Shown here: piece by piece, positions 4,701-5,154 of the stretch
How positions within the stretch are numbered: position 1 is the stretch's first letter
How the letters are laid out: each line of letters begins with the position of its first letter
Assembly: GCA_903862375.1 (NCBI GenBank)
Contig: CAIOXR010000046.1
Location: forward strand, 1 to 5,154
DNA length: 5,154 nucleotides
DNA from: an uncultured bacterium
GTDB taxonomy: Bacteria; Patescibacteriota; Minisyncoccia; Phycocordibacterales; UBA9973
Direction of reading: 5' to 3'
The notes under the pieces: model-generated
Databases searched by the model: none
What the model was told of the DNA's origin: nothing
What the model saw: the letters and a program-made list of their open reading frames with translations, nothing else
Made by a program: the position numbers and the translations under genes

Positions 4701-5154
4701 ATGTTTTGCACAAACTGTGGGAACAAAACTAATACAGAAGATAACTTCTGCGGGAATTGCGGTAAGGCAATTAAGCATATTAGTGTACCAGAAGTAGAAA
4801 GACCGTCTCCTAAAATAGAACCAAAACCTATTCCACCAATATATAAAGAACCAGAATATGTACCACCACCTATTCAACACTCTCGCCGTAACAGCCAAGA
4901 TGATGCAAAAGCTGAAAAGAAAAAAGAAGAACATAAAGAAGAGTTGAGAAAGATATTAGAAAAAGAACGGGGTCGGGAAATCATCGACCATGAACTCTTT
5001 GAGGCAAATCTTTGGCTTACGAACTATGCAAAGATTGTGTATGATTGTGCTCAGACAGAATTCCAGCGAAAGAAAAAATTGGAAGAAAATCCAAAAGGTT
5101 TTCATCTTGAAGGCAAAGGATACACTTGTTGTATTTGTCATAACTCTGTTTCCG
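4701..5154 (+). CDS. zinc-ribbon protein with proline-rich and charged-helix regions, 3' truncated
   Basis: The frame is open from the ATG at 4701 to the window edge, giving 151 residues without a stop. The N terminus is a zinc ribbon: CTNC (3-6) and CGNC (17-20), the typical pattern of short bacterial zinc-ribbon domains. Residues 30-58 are rich in Pro, Glu and Lys (EPKPIPPIYKEPEYVPPPI), a flexible linker. Residues 66-92 form a strongly charged helix (KAEKKKEEHKEELRKILEKE), possibly coiled coil. Residues 93-130 look like a second helical domain (DHELFEANLWLTNYAKIVYD). At 143-147 a second knuckle, CCICH, begins and probably pairs with cysteines beyond the edge. No membrane segment is seen so far. 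The start is fixed by the zinc ribbon, which begins immediately after Met. Function is unknown; zinc-ribbon plus linker architecture suggests a nucleic-acid or protein scaffold role. Confidence 0.85.
   Translation, partial: MFCTNCGNKTNTEDNFCGNCGKAIKHISVPEVERPSPKIEPKPIPPIYKEPEYVPPPIQHSRRNSQDDAKAEKKKEEHKEELRKILEKERGREIIDHELFEANLWLTNYAKIVYDCAQTEFQRKKKLEENPKGFHLEGKGYTCCICHNSVS

Noticed and set aside
4662..5141. Two Phe/Trp-rich open frames on the - strand (4662-4934 and 4956-5141)
   Set aside because: They mirror the Lys/Glu/Pro-rich zinc-ribbon gene; the apparent membrane-like content comes from reading GAA/AAA codons backwards.

Overview
This is an AT-rich bacterial (or bacterial mobile-element) window with tightly packed genes. 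It reads with the standard code, with Trp encoded by TGG and no in-frame TGA. The starts mostly lack a Shine-Dalgarno sequence, and all eight visible stop codons are TAA or TAG. Short genes, low GC, poor ribosome sites and a zinc-ribbon/proline-rich protein would fit a Patescibacteria (CPR)-type genome or one of its integrated elements. The sequence alone does not prove the lineage.

Left block (1-1140, + strand, very AT-rich): the C-terminal end of a YgjP-like (DUF45) zinc metallohydrolase with HELCH and a downstream His. It is followed after 3 nt by a one-helix membrane miniprotein and then by a stand-alone ParB/sulfiredoxin-like protein carrying DGNHR. Spacing suggests one operon.

Middle block (1200-2621, + strand): a second operon-like run starting behind a GGTATAAT promoter that overlaps a short palindrome. 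It encodes a PD-(D/E)XK nuclease-like protein, a protein with an HhH-GPD-like signature (weak call), and a compact HNH protein with two CxxC knuckles. Three DNA-processing folds in a row suggest a nuclease or defence cassette, but this is inference. It ends at a perfect 17-bp hairpin (2631-2674) that separates it from convergent genes.

Right block (2676-4410, - strand, visibly higher GC in sampled lines): two overlapping genes, a ParB-N/beta-class amino-methyltransferase fusion and a phBC6A51-type HTH protein resembling phage terminase small subunits. This pair is typical of phages and integrated elements, yet no large terminase or structural gene is in view.

The 290-bp divergent spacer (4411-4700) holds an 85-bp nested inverted repeat centred at 4490, repeated GTTTAC motifs, smaller palindromes and an extended -10 promoter almost abutting the next start. 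To its right is the 5' part of a zinc-ribbon, proline-rich, charged-helix protein that runs off the window.

The two most interesting signals are the nuclease cassette facing the methyltransferase/HTH pair across a shared terminator, and the large nested dyad between the methyltransferase and the zinc-ribbon gene.
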